NCBI GenBank assembly: GCA_023436715.1
Contig: JAEZIJ010000128.1
Coordinates: 1 to 42,736 of the forward strand
DNA from: Acidobacteriota bacterium
GTDB lineage: Bacteria > Acidobacteriota > Terriglobia > Bryobacterales > Bryobacteraceae
Direction: 5' to 3'
Length of the DNA stretch: 42,736 nucleotides
Shown: positions 7,450-14,803 of the stretch, one piece after another
How positions within the stretch are numbered: position 1 is the stretch's first letter
Layout of the letters: each line of letters opens with the position of its first letter
Notes under the pieces: model-generated
The model's database searches: none
Told to the model about the DNA's origin: nothing
The model's input: only the letters and a program-made list of their open reading frames with translations
Program-made: the position numbers and the translations under genes

Positions 7450-8426
7450 AACCGGTATTAGTTACAGGCGCGACGGGCTTTGTCGGATGGCATGTTGCGC
7501 GAAAACTGACGGAGCGCGGCTGCCGCGTTCGGGCATTGGTGCGCCCGTCGAGCCGCCTGAGGGAGGTGGAGGCCGAAACGGTGACCGGCGACTTGCGCGA
7601 CCCGGAGTCGCTGAAGCGGGCTGCGGAGGGCTGCGGGCTGGTGTTCCATGTGGCGGCCGACTACCGGCTTTGGGCCAAGGACCCGCAGGAGTTGTACCGG
7701 TCAAATGTCGACGGCACGCGCAACCTGCTCGAAGCCGCGCGCGCCGCTGGCGTGGAAAGGGTGGTCTACACGAGCACGGTGGGCTGCATCGGTTTCCCGA
7801 AGGACGGGGCGGGGAACGAGGATACGCCGGTCAGCCTCGACGGCATGGCGGGCGACTATAAGCGTTCAAAGTTCCTGGCCGAGCAGGTGGCGCGGCAGTT
7901 CGCCGCGGAAGGTTTTCCCGTCGTGATCGTGAATCCGACCGCGCCGGTGGGGGACCACGATTTCAAGCCGACGCCGACGGGCAAGATCATCGTCGATTTT
8001 CTCAAGCGCGCCATGCCGGCATACATCGAGACCGGCTTGAACCTTGTGGACGTGCGCGACGTCGCCGACGGGCACCTGCTGGCGGCGGAGCACGGGAAGC
8101 CGGGCGAGCGCTATATCCTCGGTTGCCGCGACCTGACGCTTGCCGGGATCTTCGCAATGCTTGAGAAGATCAGTGGCTGCCCGGCGCCGAAGCGCCAGAT
8201 TCCATATGCCGTGGCCTACGCCGCCGGTGTGGTGAGTACCGTTTGGGCCGGGGTGACGGGCAGCCCACCGCGGGCGCCGCTTAATGCCGTCCGAATGGCA
8301 AGGAAGAAGATGTTCGCCTCGCACGAGAAAGCCGCGCGAGAGCTGGGATTTTCGCCGGGACCGGTCGAGGCCGCGCTTCAGCGCGCCGTCGAGTGGTTCG
8401 GCGGGAACGGGCACTATCTCCAGTGA
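7446..8426 (+). CDS. hpnA: Hopanoid-associated NAD-dependent sugar epimerase/dehydratase
   Basis: A 326-residue extended short-chain dehydrogenase of the HpnA type. The nucleotide-binding motif GATGFVG is at the N-terminus, followed by VTGDLRD and the catalytic YKRSK (Tyr-x3-Lys) preceded by STVG. HpnA is regularly found in hopanoid clusters; its exact substrate in side-chain assembly is not settled. The start is a GTG inside the right copy of a 15-base duplication created around a small repeat, and no strong ribosome site is visible. Its stop overlaps the hpnG start (GTGA). Confidence 0.92.
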   Translation: MKPVLVTGATGFVGWHVARKLTERGCRVRALVRPSSRLREVEAETVTGDLRDPESLKRAAEGCGLVFHVAADYRLWAKDPQELYRSNVDGTRNLLEAARAAGVERVVYTSTVGCIGFPKDGAGNEDTPVSLDGMAGDYKRSKFLAEQVARQFAAEGFPVVIVNPTAPVGDHDFKPTPTGKIIVDFLKRAMPAYIETGLNLVDVRDVADGHLLAAEHGKPGERYILGCRDLTLAGIFAMLEKISGCPAPKRQIPYAVAYAAGVVSTVWAGVTGSPPRAPLNAVRMARKKMFASHEKAARELGFSPGPVEAALQRAVEWFGGNGHYLQ

Positions 8427-9118
8427 AGACCGTGCTGGTGGTGGCATCCGAACCGGGGGAGTTGCGGGGTATCTTGCGGAAGTGCGAGCGTGTGGAGACC
8501 CTGAATTGGCCGGTCCAGTTCGTCCGGAGCGCGGAGTTGAACGGGCAGCGGCTGATCCTGGTGGCGCACGGACCCGGGCCGCTGGCGGTGAAGGCGCTTG
8601 ACGTGGCGCTCAGCCGCGAGAAGGCGGACGCGGTAGTGAGCACGGGCTTTTGCGGCGGATTGGACGCTACGCTGAAGGCAGGCGATGTTTTCGTCGCTTC
8701 CCGGATTGCCAACGGAAGCCGTTCGTACGAGCCGTCGCAGCCGGCCGCGGCACGGAGTTTTCGGTCCGGCACGTTGGTTTCCACGGACCTCGTGGCGGGA
8801 TCGGTTGCCGAGAAGGAGCGGCTGCGTGCAGATGGCGCCTCCGTGGTGGAGATGGAAGCGGGTGCGCTCGCCGGCCGTGCCGGGCAATCCGGAGTACCGT
8901 TTTATTGCGTGCGCGCCGTAATGGACCCGGCGGGCGAGGGTTTTGTATTGGATTTCAATAAATTGCGGGACCGGGACGGCCGCTTCAGCCGCCTCCGGAT
9001 CCTGAGGGCGGCGTTGGCCCGGCCACGGGCATCGCTGCCGGAACTGATTCGCCTGGCGCGGCAGGGACGTCTTGCCGCCAGGGCGCTTGGAGATTTCATT
9101 GCCGATTGTAGATTCTGA
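8423..9118 (+). CDS. hpnG: Adenosylhopane nucleosidase/phosphorylase
   Basis: A 231-residue member of the purine nucleoside phosphorylase superfamily. In hopanoid clusters HpnG removes adenine from adenosylhopane, giving ribosylhopane or its phosphate. The signatures VVSTGFCGGLDATLKAGDVF and VVEMEAGALAGRAG (ribose/purine pocket) are present. The GTG at 8423 overlaps the hpnA stop by four bases and places KTVLVVAS at the N-terminus as expected; a start 30 bases upstream is less likely. It follows hpnA and precedes the dehydrogenase pair, so the product ribosylhopane is available to the next gene products. Confidence 0.9.
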   Translation: MKTVLVVASEPGELRGILRKCERVETLNWPVQFVRSAELNGQRLILVAHGPGPLAVKALDVALSREKADAVVSTGFCGGLDATLKAGDVFVASRIANGSRSYEPSQPAAARSFRSGTLVSTDLVAGSVAEKERLRADGASVVEMEAGALAGRAGQSGVPFYCVRAVMDPAGEGFVLDFNKLRDRDGRFSRLRILRAALARPRASLPELIRLARQGRLAARALGDFIADCRF

Positions 9119-9137
9119 TTTCGCCGTGCCGGACACG

Positions 9138-10196
9138 ATGAGGGCGGCCGTCTACCGGGGCAACAGTACGATCTCGGTGGAAACGGTCCCGACCCCCAAG
9201 GCCGGCCCAGGCGAGTTGCTGGTAAAAGTTGAGAGCTGTGGGATCTGTCACACCGATCTGAAAAAGGTGGAGCATAACCTGCTTCCGCCGCCGCGGATTT
9301 TCGGGCATGAAACGGCTGGTGTGGTCGTTGAGACCGGCCCGGGAGTTGCGGGCTATTCCGCCGGCGACAGGGTGATTGTCTTTCATCACATCCCCTGCGG
9401 AGAGTGCTTTTACTGCCGGCGCAAACTGTACGCGCAGTGCCCGGTTTACAAGAAAGTGGGCGTTACCGCCGGTTTCGAGCCCGCCGGCGGCGGTTTCTCG
9501 CAGTATGTCCGGGTAATGGACTGGATCGTGTGCAGGGGCGTGGAGAAGTTCGGGGATAGCGTTCCGTTCGACCGGGCGTGCTTCGTCGAACCCGTAAACA
9601 CGTGCCTGAAGGCCGTGGTGGAATTGGCCCCCCGGCCGGACGATACGTGCCTCATCCTCGGCCAGGGGCCAATCGGGCTGCTGTTTACGATGCTGGTACG
9701 GCGGACGGGCGCCCGCGTGCTCGCCAGCGACACCATCGCGCGGCGGCGGGAACTCGCGGTCCGGTTCGGCGCGGAGGAGGCGTGGAACCCGAGGACAACC
9801 GAAGTCGAGCCGCTCGTGGTCGGACTCACCGAAGGCCGTGGCGCGGACATAGTAATCCTGGCCGCCTCCGCTCCCGGTTTGGTGCAACAGGCAATCCGCT
9901 GCTCCCGGCCAGGGAGTAAAATCCTTTTGTTTGCCCAAACGTCGCATCAAGAACATGTAGAATTATCAGGAGCGGACATTTGTGTCGGAGAAAGGACTCT
10001 GCTAGGCTGTTACAGCGCCTCGGTGGACCTCCAGAAGGAGTCTGCCCGGCTTGTGTTCAGCGGCGAGCTGCCGGTCGAGGAACTGATTTCTCATCGGCTA
10101 CCACTGGATTCGATGAGTTCCGCGATAGAACTGGCGTTACACCCGAATGAGGAATCGCTGAAAATTGTAGTTCGACCACAGAGGTGCGCACAGTGA
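9138..10196 (+). CDS. Zinc-type alcohol/polyol dehydrogenase of the hopanoid operon (first copy)
   Basis: A 352-residue medium-chain dehydrogenase/reductase. Catalytic-zinc residues are seen in SCGICHTDLKK (Cys), GHETAG (His-Glu) and CFVEPVNTC (Glu). The structural-zinc lobe is C-x2-C-x2-C-x7-C in CGECFYCRRKLYAQC. The Rossmann motif is LGQGPIGLLFTML. Substrate is not predictable from sequence; the family oxidises or reduces alcohols, polyols and aldehydes with NAD(P). It lies 19 bases after hpnG and is followed, with overlap, by a related dehydrogenase, which suggests a role in hopanoid side-chain reduction. The ATG at 9138 (MRAAVYRG) was chosen; a GTG at 9126 and an ATG at 9072 inside hpnG are alternatives. 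Confidence 0.85.
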   Translation: MRAAVYRGNSTISVETVPTPKAGPGELLVKVESCGICHTDLKKVEHNLLPPPRIFGHETAGVVVETGPGVAGYSAGDRVIVFHHIPCGECFYCRRKLYAQCPVYKKVGVTAGFEPAGGGFSQYVRVMDWIVCRGVEKFGDSVPFDRACFVEPVNTCLKAVVELAPRPDDTCLILGQGPIGLLFTMLVRRTGARVLASDTIARRRELAVRFGAEEAWNPRTTEVEPLVVGLTEGRGADIVILAASAPGLVQQAIRCSRPGSKILLFAQTSHQEHVELSGADICVGERTLLGCYSASVDLQKESARLVFSGELPVEELISHRLPLDSMSSAIELALHPNEESLKIVVRPQRCAQ

Positions 10197-11233
10197 ATAC
10201 GCAAATGCTGGCTGCCGTCCTATACGGAAAAGAACATCTACAGGTTGAACCGGTAGCCGTCCCGAAGCTTGGCGAGGGAGATCTTCTGGTACGAGTGAAA
10301 GCCGCGCTGACCTGCGGTACGGATGTGAAAGTATTTCGCCGCGGTTATCACGCACGAATGATCATTCCTCCCGCGGTGTTCGGCCACGAACTGGCCGGTG
10401 ACATCGTCGAAGCCGGAGACAAGGTCACGAAGTTTCACGTGGGCCAGAAGGTGGTGGCGGCTAACTCCGCCCCGTGCCAGGAGTGCTTCTACTGCCGGCG
10501 GGGCTCGGAGAACCTGTGCGAAGACCTGCTGTTCAACAACGGGGCGTATGCCGAGTACATCCGGATTCCCGCGCGGATCGTCGAACGGAATACCCTCGAG
10601 ATTCCCGAGGGTGTCAGCTATCAGGACGCAGCGTTGGTGGAACCGCTGGCGTGCGTGCTGAAGGGCGTTGAGGAGACCGGGATAGGGGAAGGGCAGACTG
10701 TTTCCGTCATCGGCCTGGGCCCGATCGGTTTGATGTTTGTACGGCTGGCAAAGTCGACGGGTGCGCGAGTGATCGCGCTCGGGCGGCGAAAGATGCAGTT
10801 GGACCGCGCGGCAGCGCTCGGGGCGGACGAGCTGATCTCGACAACCGAGTTCCGTGATCCGGTTGGCGTGGTTCGGAACCTCACCGAGGGCCGGGGTGCG
10901 GACGTCGCCATCGAGGCCGTCGGAAAGCCCCACACGTGGGAGATGTGCGTACACATGGTGCGGAGAGGCGGCATCGTGAACTTCTTCGGCGGATGCCCGA
11001 GCGATAGCCGGGTTTCGCTGGACACGTCGCTCCTGCATTACTCCGAAATCAGTTGCAAGGCGAGTTTCCATCACACGCCGGCGCTCATCCGGCGGTCGCT
11101 CGAACTTATCCGCCGCAAGGTGATCGCGGCGCGGGATTTCGTGAACCGGGAAGAGCCGCTCGAGAACCTGCTCGAGGTAATGCGGCACCTGATGAGCCAC
11201 AACGGCCACCTGAAGACTGCGATCATACCCTGA
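10193..11233 (+). CDS. Zinc-type alcohol/polyol dehydrogenase of the hopanoid operon (second copy)
   Basis: A 346-residue medium-chain dehydrogenase related to its upstream neighbour but clearly diverged. Catalytic-zinc residues: Cys in LTCGTDVKVF, His-Glu in FGHELAG, Glu in ALVEPLACVLK. Structural-zinc cysteines: CQECFYCRRGSENLC. The cofactor site is IGLGPIGLMFVRLAK. The GTG at 10193 overlaps the preceding stop (GTGA) and has GAGG eight bases upstream; GTG 10184 and ATG 10205 are alternatives. The hpnC start comes five bases after its stop. Sorbitol/threonine-dehydrogenase-like activity is likely at family level; the true substrate is unknown, and a hopanoid aldehyde is inferred from context. 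Confidence 0.85.
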   Translation: MNTQMLAAVLYGKEHLQVEPVAVPKLGEGDLLVRVKAALTCGTDVKVFRRGYHARMIIPPAVFGHELAGDIVEAGDKVTKFHVGQKVVAANSAPCQECFYCRRGSENLCEDLLFNNGAYAEYIRIPARIVERNTLEIPEGVSYQDAALVEPLACVLKGVEETGIGEGQTVSVIGLGPIGLMFVRLAKSTGARVIALGRRKMQLDRAAALGADELISTTEFRDPVGVVRNLTEGRGADVAIEAVGKPHTWEMCVHMVRRGGIVNFFGGCPSDSRVSLDTSLLHYSEISCKASFHHTPALIRRSLELIRRKVIAARDFVNREEPLENLLEVMRHLMSHNGHLKTAIIP

Positions 11234-11237
11234 GCCA

Positions 11238-12152
11238 GTGTTCTTACAGCCCCAGGATTTCGTGAAGTCGCCGGAAGCCCTGACCCGCACCTATAACGAG
11301 AGAGACGCTCTTGAATATACGCGCTGGCTGGCCACGCACCACTACGAGAATTTTCATGTGGTGAGCGTGCTTTTGCCGCGCCGTCTCCATCAGGACTTCT
11401 ATAACGTATACGCGTTCTGCCGTTGGGCGGACGATTTGGGCGACGAAATCGGCGACACCGCGGAGAGCCTTCGTCTGCTCGAGTGGTGGCGAGGCGAACT
11501 CGATGCGATGTACGAAGGCCGTGCAGCGCATCCGGTTTTTGTCGCGCTGAAGGGGACCGCCGCGCGTCACGAACTCCCGAAAGAGCCGTTCGCGGATCTG
11601 ATCCGTGCGTTCGTGCAGGACCAGACGGTAACGCGCTACGCCAACTACGACGAGCTGTTCGCGTATTGCCGCTGGTCCGCGAATCCGGTCGGGCGGCTGG
11701 TGCTCTATCTTTGCGGATATCGCGATAGCGCGCGTCAGGAGCTATCGGATGCGACCTGCACGGCGCTGCAACTGGCTAACTTCTGGCAGGACGTGTCGCG
11801 GGACCTCGAGAAAGGGCGCGTGTACTTGCCCCTGGAAGCGATGGCGCGCCACGGCTACTCGGTGGCGGAACTCGAATCGCGGGTTGAGAACGAGGCCTTC
11901 CGCGCCGTTATGCGCGAGGCGGTCGGCGTGGCCCGGCAACTCTTCCTCAAGGGACTGCCCCTGTCGCGGCAGGTAAACCGGCGGCTTGCGATCGACCTGG
12001 AGTTGTTCAGCCGCGGCGGCATGCGTGTTCTGGAAAAGATCGAGCGCCAGAACTATAATGTGGTCGCGCGGCGTCCGCACATCTCCAAGGCTGAGCGGGT
12101 CTGGCTCTTGGTGGGTACGCTGGCGCGCGCCGCTTTTGCGAGAGCCGCATGA
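11238..12152 (+). CDS. hpnC: Hydroxysqualene synthase
   Basis: A 304-residue all-helical squalene/phytoene synthase-family protein. HpnC converts presqualene diphosphate to hydroxysqualene. The two Mg-diphosphate aspartate motifs are visible: DDLGDE at 65-70 (YAFCRWADDLGDE) and NFWQDVSRDLEKGRVYLP near residue 185. The order hpnC-hpnD and the 4-base overlap with hpnD are typical. The start is a GTG with no strong ribosome site, four bases after the preceding stop. Assignment as HpnC rather than HpnD rests on THHYENFHVVSVLLP and NPVGRLVLYL, which resemble the HpnC branch. Confidence 0.92.
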   Translation: MFLQPQDFVKSPEALTRTYNERDALEYTRWLATHHYENFHVVSVLLPRRLHQDFYNVYAFCRWADDLGDEIGDTAESLRLLEWWRGELDAMYEGRAAHPVFVALKGTAARHELPKEPFADLIRAFVQDQTVTRYANYDELFAYCRWSANPVGRLVLYLCGYRDSARQELSDATCTALQLANFWQDVSRDLEKGRVYLPLEAMARHGYSVAELESRVENEAFRAVMREAVGVARQLFLKGLPLSRQVNRRLAIDLELFSRGGMRVLEKIERQNYNVVARRPHISKAERVWLLVGTLARAAFARAA

Positions 12153-13009
12153 CGGTCACGCTCGAACGATCCTACGACTATTCGAGACAGGTTGCCCGCA
12201 GCCGCGCGCGCAACTTCTACTACTCGTTTGTGCTGCTGCCGAAAGAGCAGCGCAACGCGATCTGTGCGATCTACGCGTTCATGCGGCGGTGCGACGACCT
12301 GAGCGACGACACCCCGCAGGACGGCCAGTCGGCGCGGGCCGCAATCGAGCGCTGGCGTTCCGAACTCGACGGCGCGCTCGAGGGCCGCTTCAGCGGACAC
12401 ATAGTCTGGCCGGCGTTCCACGACACCGTCCAGCGGTTCGGCATCCCGCGCCAGTACTTTTACGACATGATCGAAGGCGTCATGTCGGACCTCGGTCCGC
12501 GGCGGATCGAAACATTCGACGAGCTGTACCGCTATTGCTACCAGGTGGCATCGGTGGTCGGGCTGACCGTGATCCACATTTTCGGCTTTCGCTCGCCTGA
12601 CGCGCTGCCGCTCGCGGAGAAGTGCGGCGTTGCTTTCCAACTCACGAATATCCTGAGGGACATTCGCGAGGATGCCGGCCGCGACCGCGTGTATCTGCCG
12701 CGAGAGGATCTGGCGCGATTTCACGTGGACGAAGCTGTCCTGCGGGAAACCCAGCGCACCGATGAGTTCGTGCGCCTGATGGAATTCGAGGTCAAGCGCG
12801 CGCGTGCGTTTTACAACGAGTCGGGGCCGCTGGTCGGCATGGTGGATCAGCACAGTCGCTCGTCCCTCTGGGCGCTGATCGAGATTTACTCACGCCTGCT
12901 GGCAAAGATCGAGCACACCAATTACGACGTGCTGTCACACCGGGTGGCGTTGCCAACCCGCGAAAAGCTCTGGATCATTGCAAAGGCCGCTGTGGGCGCC
13001 CGGGGCTAA
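12149..13009 (+). CDS. hpnD: Presqualene diphosphate synthase
   Basis: A 286-residue squalene/phytoene synthase-family protein. HpnD condenses two farnesyl diphosphates into presqualene diphosphate. The aspartate-rich motifs are DDLSDD at 49-54 (YAFMRRCDDLSDD) and NILRDIREDAGRDRVYLP from about residue 167. SRARNFYYSFVLLP at the N-terminus is the substrate-pocket signature. It overlaps hpnC by four bases and is the last operon gene; a 20-base hairpin follows its stop. No hpnE is found downstream on the same strand. Confidence 0.93.
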   Translation: MTVTLERSYDYSRQVARSRARNFYYSFVLLPKEQRNAICAIYAFMRRCDDLSDDTPQDGQSARAAIERWRSELDGALEGRFSGHIVWPAFHDTVQRFGIPRQYFYDMIEGVMSDLGPRRIETFDELYRYCYQVASVVGLTVIHIFGFRSPDALPLAEKCGVAFQLTNILRDIREDAGRDRVYLPREDLARFHVDEAVLRETQRTDEFVRLMEFEVKRARAFYNESGPLVGMVDQHSRSSLWALIEIYSRLLAKIEHTNYDVLSHRVALPTREKLWIIAKAAVGARG

Positions 13010-13013
13010 GTGG

Positions 13014-13033
13014 CACAGGCCTCCTGGCCTGTG
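13014..13033. repeat. Family B hairpin CACAGGCC-TCCT-GGCCTGTG
   Basis: Perfect 8-base arms, extended by a G and C on either side, immediately after the hpnD stop. The same arms occur at 3121-3140 with the loop GGGA, so stem is conserved and loop varies. It may serve as the terminator of the hopanoid operon, although no T-run follows. Confidence 0.7.
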
Positions 13034-13050
13034 CTGTACAGGACGCGGGA

Positions 13051-13231
13051 ATGCACAAAGCAGACCGTCTCAATTACTACATCTTCGACGGGCTGATCCG
13101 GCTTATCGGTTCGAGCAACGACGCGATATGCATCTCGACTTACGGCACACCGGAGCGGGAACAGGAGCTGAAAGCCGTCTGCCGCAGCTTGCTGTCAAAG
13201 CTCCGCGAGCGCCCTCCGCGCGGCGACGTAA
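13051..13231 (+). pseudogene. Short coding-like segment, possibly a gene that lost its stop
   Basis: From ATG 13051 the first 60 or so codons have strongly GC-rich third positions and a protein-like composition (MHKADRLNYYIFDGLIRLIG... and TPEREQELKAVCRSLLSKL). I do not recognise the product. The frame stays open far into the antisense of the convergent FAD oxidoreductase, where it no longer looks coding. A TAA stands at 13229 in the next frame, so a single-base slip would give a protein of about 60 residues. Gene remnant, sequencing frameshift and chance are all possible; the boundary given is approximate. Confidence 0.25.
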
Positions 13232-14607
13232 CCGCACATGCCATGAACTCCCACGCCGGGCGGGGTGGACGACGAGCAAATGTACAGGCCTTTCACCGGC
13301 GTCGAGTGCGTCCTCCAGGTAGGCCGCAGGAAGAACTGCCGCAGGTCCGGCGCCCCGCCTGCGATATCGCCGCCGGCAAAGTTCTCATTGTGCCGCTCGA
13401 TTTCCGCCGGAGGCATTATGCTCCGCGCGACCACGCGCCTCCGAAATCCGGGCGCGAACCGCTCGATCTGGCCTTCGATGCGGTCCAACATGTTCTCTTC
13501 CGAGCCGTTCGGAACGTGACAATAGCCCCAAGCAGTCTGCGCACCGCCGGGAGCGCGCGAGGGGTCGAACAGGCTCTGCTGCGCAAGAATGACGAACGGG
13601 CGCTCGGGAGCCGCTCCCGACCATACCTCTCGTTCCGACCGCGCAACTTCTTCCAGCGCGCCTCCTATGTGTACGGTTCCCGACCGCCGGCAAGCCTCCG
13701 CGCGCCAGGGAATCGGCCCGTCGAGCGCCCAATCGATTTTGTATACGCCAACTCCATAGCGGTACAGCAGCAGCTTCCTGCGGTAAGCCGGGGGAAACAG
13801 GTGGCCCGCAATGCGCAGCAGCACGCGCGGCGAAAGGTCGCAGAGAATGAGGCGCGCCTTGGGGAGTTCGTCCAGCGAGCGTACGCGCGTTCCGGTCACG
13901 ATGCCGCCGCCGAGCGAGCGAAGGTGCGCCGCGAGTGCGTCCGCGATCTTCTGCGAGCCGCCGCGCGGCAGCGGCCAGCCCACAACGTGCGCCAGCAGCC
14001 CGAGCGCCAGCCCGAATCCGGCGGTCAGCAAATTCTCGAGCGGGAGCCCGCTGTGTGCAGCCATGCCGGCCAGCAGGGCTGGCGCCTGCGGTCCGCGAAA
14101 TTGACTCGCCGCCAGGCCGGCCACCGAACGAAGCGCCTGCCGGCCGAAGCGCGCCAGCGCGAAAGGATGGCGCGGAAAGCGTAGCGGCCCCAGAATCGAC
14201 CCTTCCAGTTTCGGCCAGTCCATCACCATCGGCCGCATGAGCGAGATGTAGGGTTCGGCATCCACACCCATCGACTCTCCCGTGGCATCGAGCGAGCGTT
14301 CGGCCGCCGCCGCGGTGCCATCGTCGAACGGGTGCGCGACCGCAGTGGGCGGCTCGATCCACTCAAGGCCGTACCGTTCGAGCGGAAGCGTGCGGAAGAA
14401 CGGCGACGCGGCTGCAAGCGGGTGAATGGCTGAGCAGACATCGTGGACAAAACCGGGCAGCGTGAGTCCAGCGGAGCGCGACCCTCCGCCGTACGTCTCC
14501 TCGGCCTCCAATACCACCACGGAGAGCCCGGCCTGGGCGAGTACGATCGCGGCCGACAGCCCGTTGGGCCCCGACCCGATAACGATGGCGTCCGGATTCC
14601 CAGCCAC
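13195..14607 (-). CDS. FAD-dependent oxidoreductase of the phytoene-desaturase/PYROXD2 type
   Basis: A 470-residue flavoprotein. The dinucleotide-binding motif AIVIGSGPNGLSAAIVLAQAG begins at residue 7, followed by EAEETYGGGSRSAGLTLPGF, typical of COG1233-type enzymes related to carotenoid desaturases. The C-terminus carries the second FAD motif, TPVKGLYICSSSTPPGVGVH, then GMCGYVAARRAL. The GTG at 14607 has AGGGGG five bases upstream and gives the usual N-terminus. It is convergent to the hopanoid operon and divergent from the Omp85 gene. The substrate is unknown. HpnE, the enzyme missing from the operon, is also an FAD amine-oxidase-like protein, but this one resembles HpnE only in general fold. 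Confidence 0.85.
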   Translation of the reverse strand: MAGNPDAIVIGSGPNGLSAAIVLAQAGLSVVVLEAEETYGGGSRSAGLTLPGFVHDVCSAIHPLAAASPFFRTLPLERYGLEWIEPPTAVAHPFDDGTAAAAERSLDATGESMGVDAEPYISLMRPMVMDWPKLEGSILGPLRFPRHPFALARFGRQALRSVAGLAASQFRGPQAPALLAGMAAHSGLPLENLLTAGFGLALGLLAHVVGWPLPRGGSQKIADALAAHLRSLGGGIVTGTRVRSLDELPKARLILCDLSPRVLLRIAGHLFPPAYRRKLLLYRYGVGVYKIDWALDGPIPWRAEACRRSGTVHIGGALEEVARSEREVWSGAAPERPFVILAQQSLFDPSRAPGGAQTAWGYCHVPNGSEENMLDRIEGQIERFAPGFRRRVVARSIMPPAEIERHNENFAGGDIAGGAPDLRQFFLRPTWRTHSTPVKGLYICSSSTPPGVGVHGMCGYVAARRALAEL

Positions 14608-14654
14608 AAAGCCCCCTGCCCACCATTTTAGGTACTGTGCTTCGCCTCGAGAAA

Positions 14655-14675
14655 GCCGACCAGGAGCCGGTCGGC
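14655..14675. repeat. Perfect hairpin GCCGACC-N7-GGTCGGC
   Basis: Seven-base arms in the 196-bp divergent gap between the FAD oxidoreductase and the Omp85 gene. No clear -10/-35 pair stands out in this gap. It could be an operator or a decayed repeat; nothing in the sequence decides. Confidence 0.4.
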
Positions 14676-14803
14676 CCTTAGAACTTTGTGTACAACGGCC
14701 TGATGACGAAGCTCTCCACATAGCGGTCCTCGGATAATCCCCCAGCGCAGCACCGCTCTGGCCTCCACGCCCCCGTTCCAGCGCACGTACACTGGTAGGT
14801 AGG

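Noticed and set aside
13322..14184. Long rightward open frame running antisense to the FAD oxidoreductase
   Set aside because: The opposite strand encodes a recognisable flavoprotein with both FAD motifs. The rightward translation is arginine-rich and shows no family, so it is a shadow frame in GC-rich DNA.
14715..14745. GGATAAT before the Omp85 gene considered as a -10 box
   Set aside because: No acceptable -35 was found at 16-19 bases upstream.
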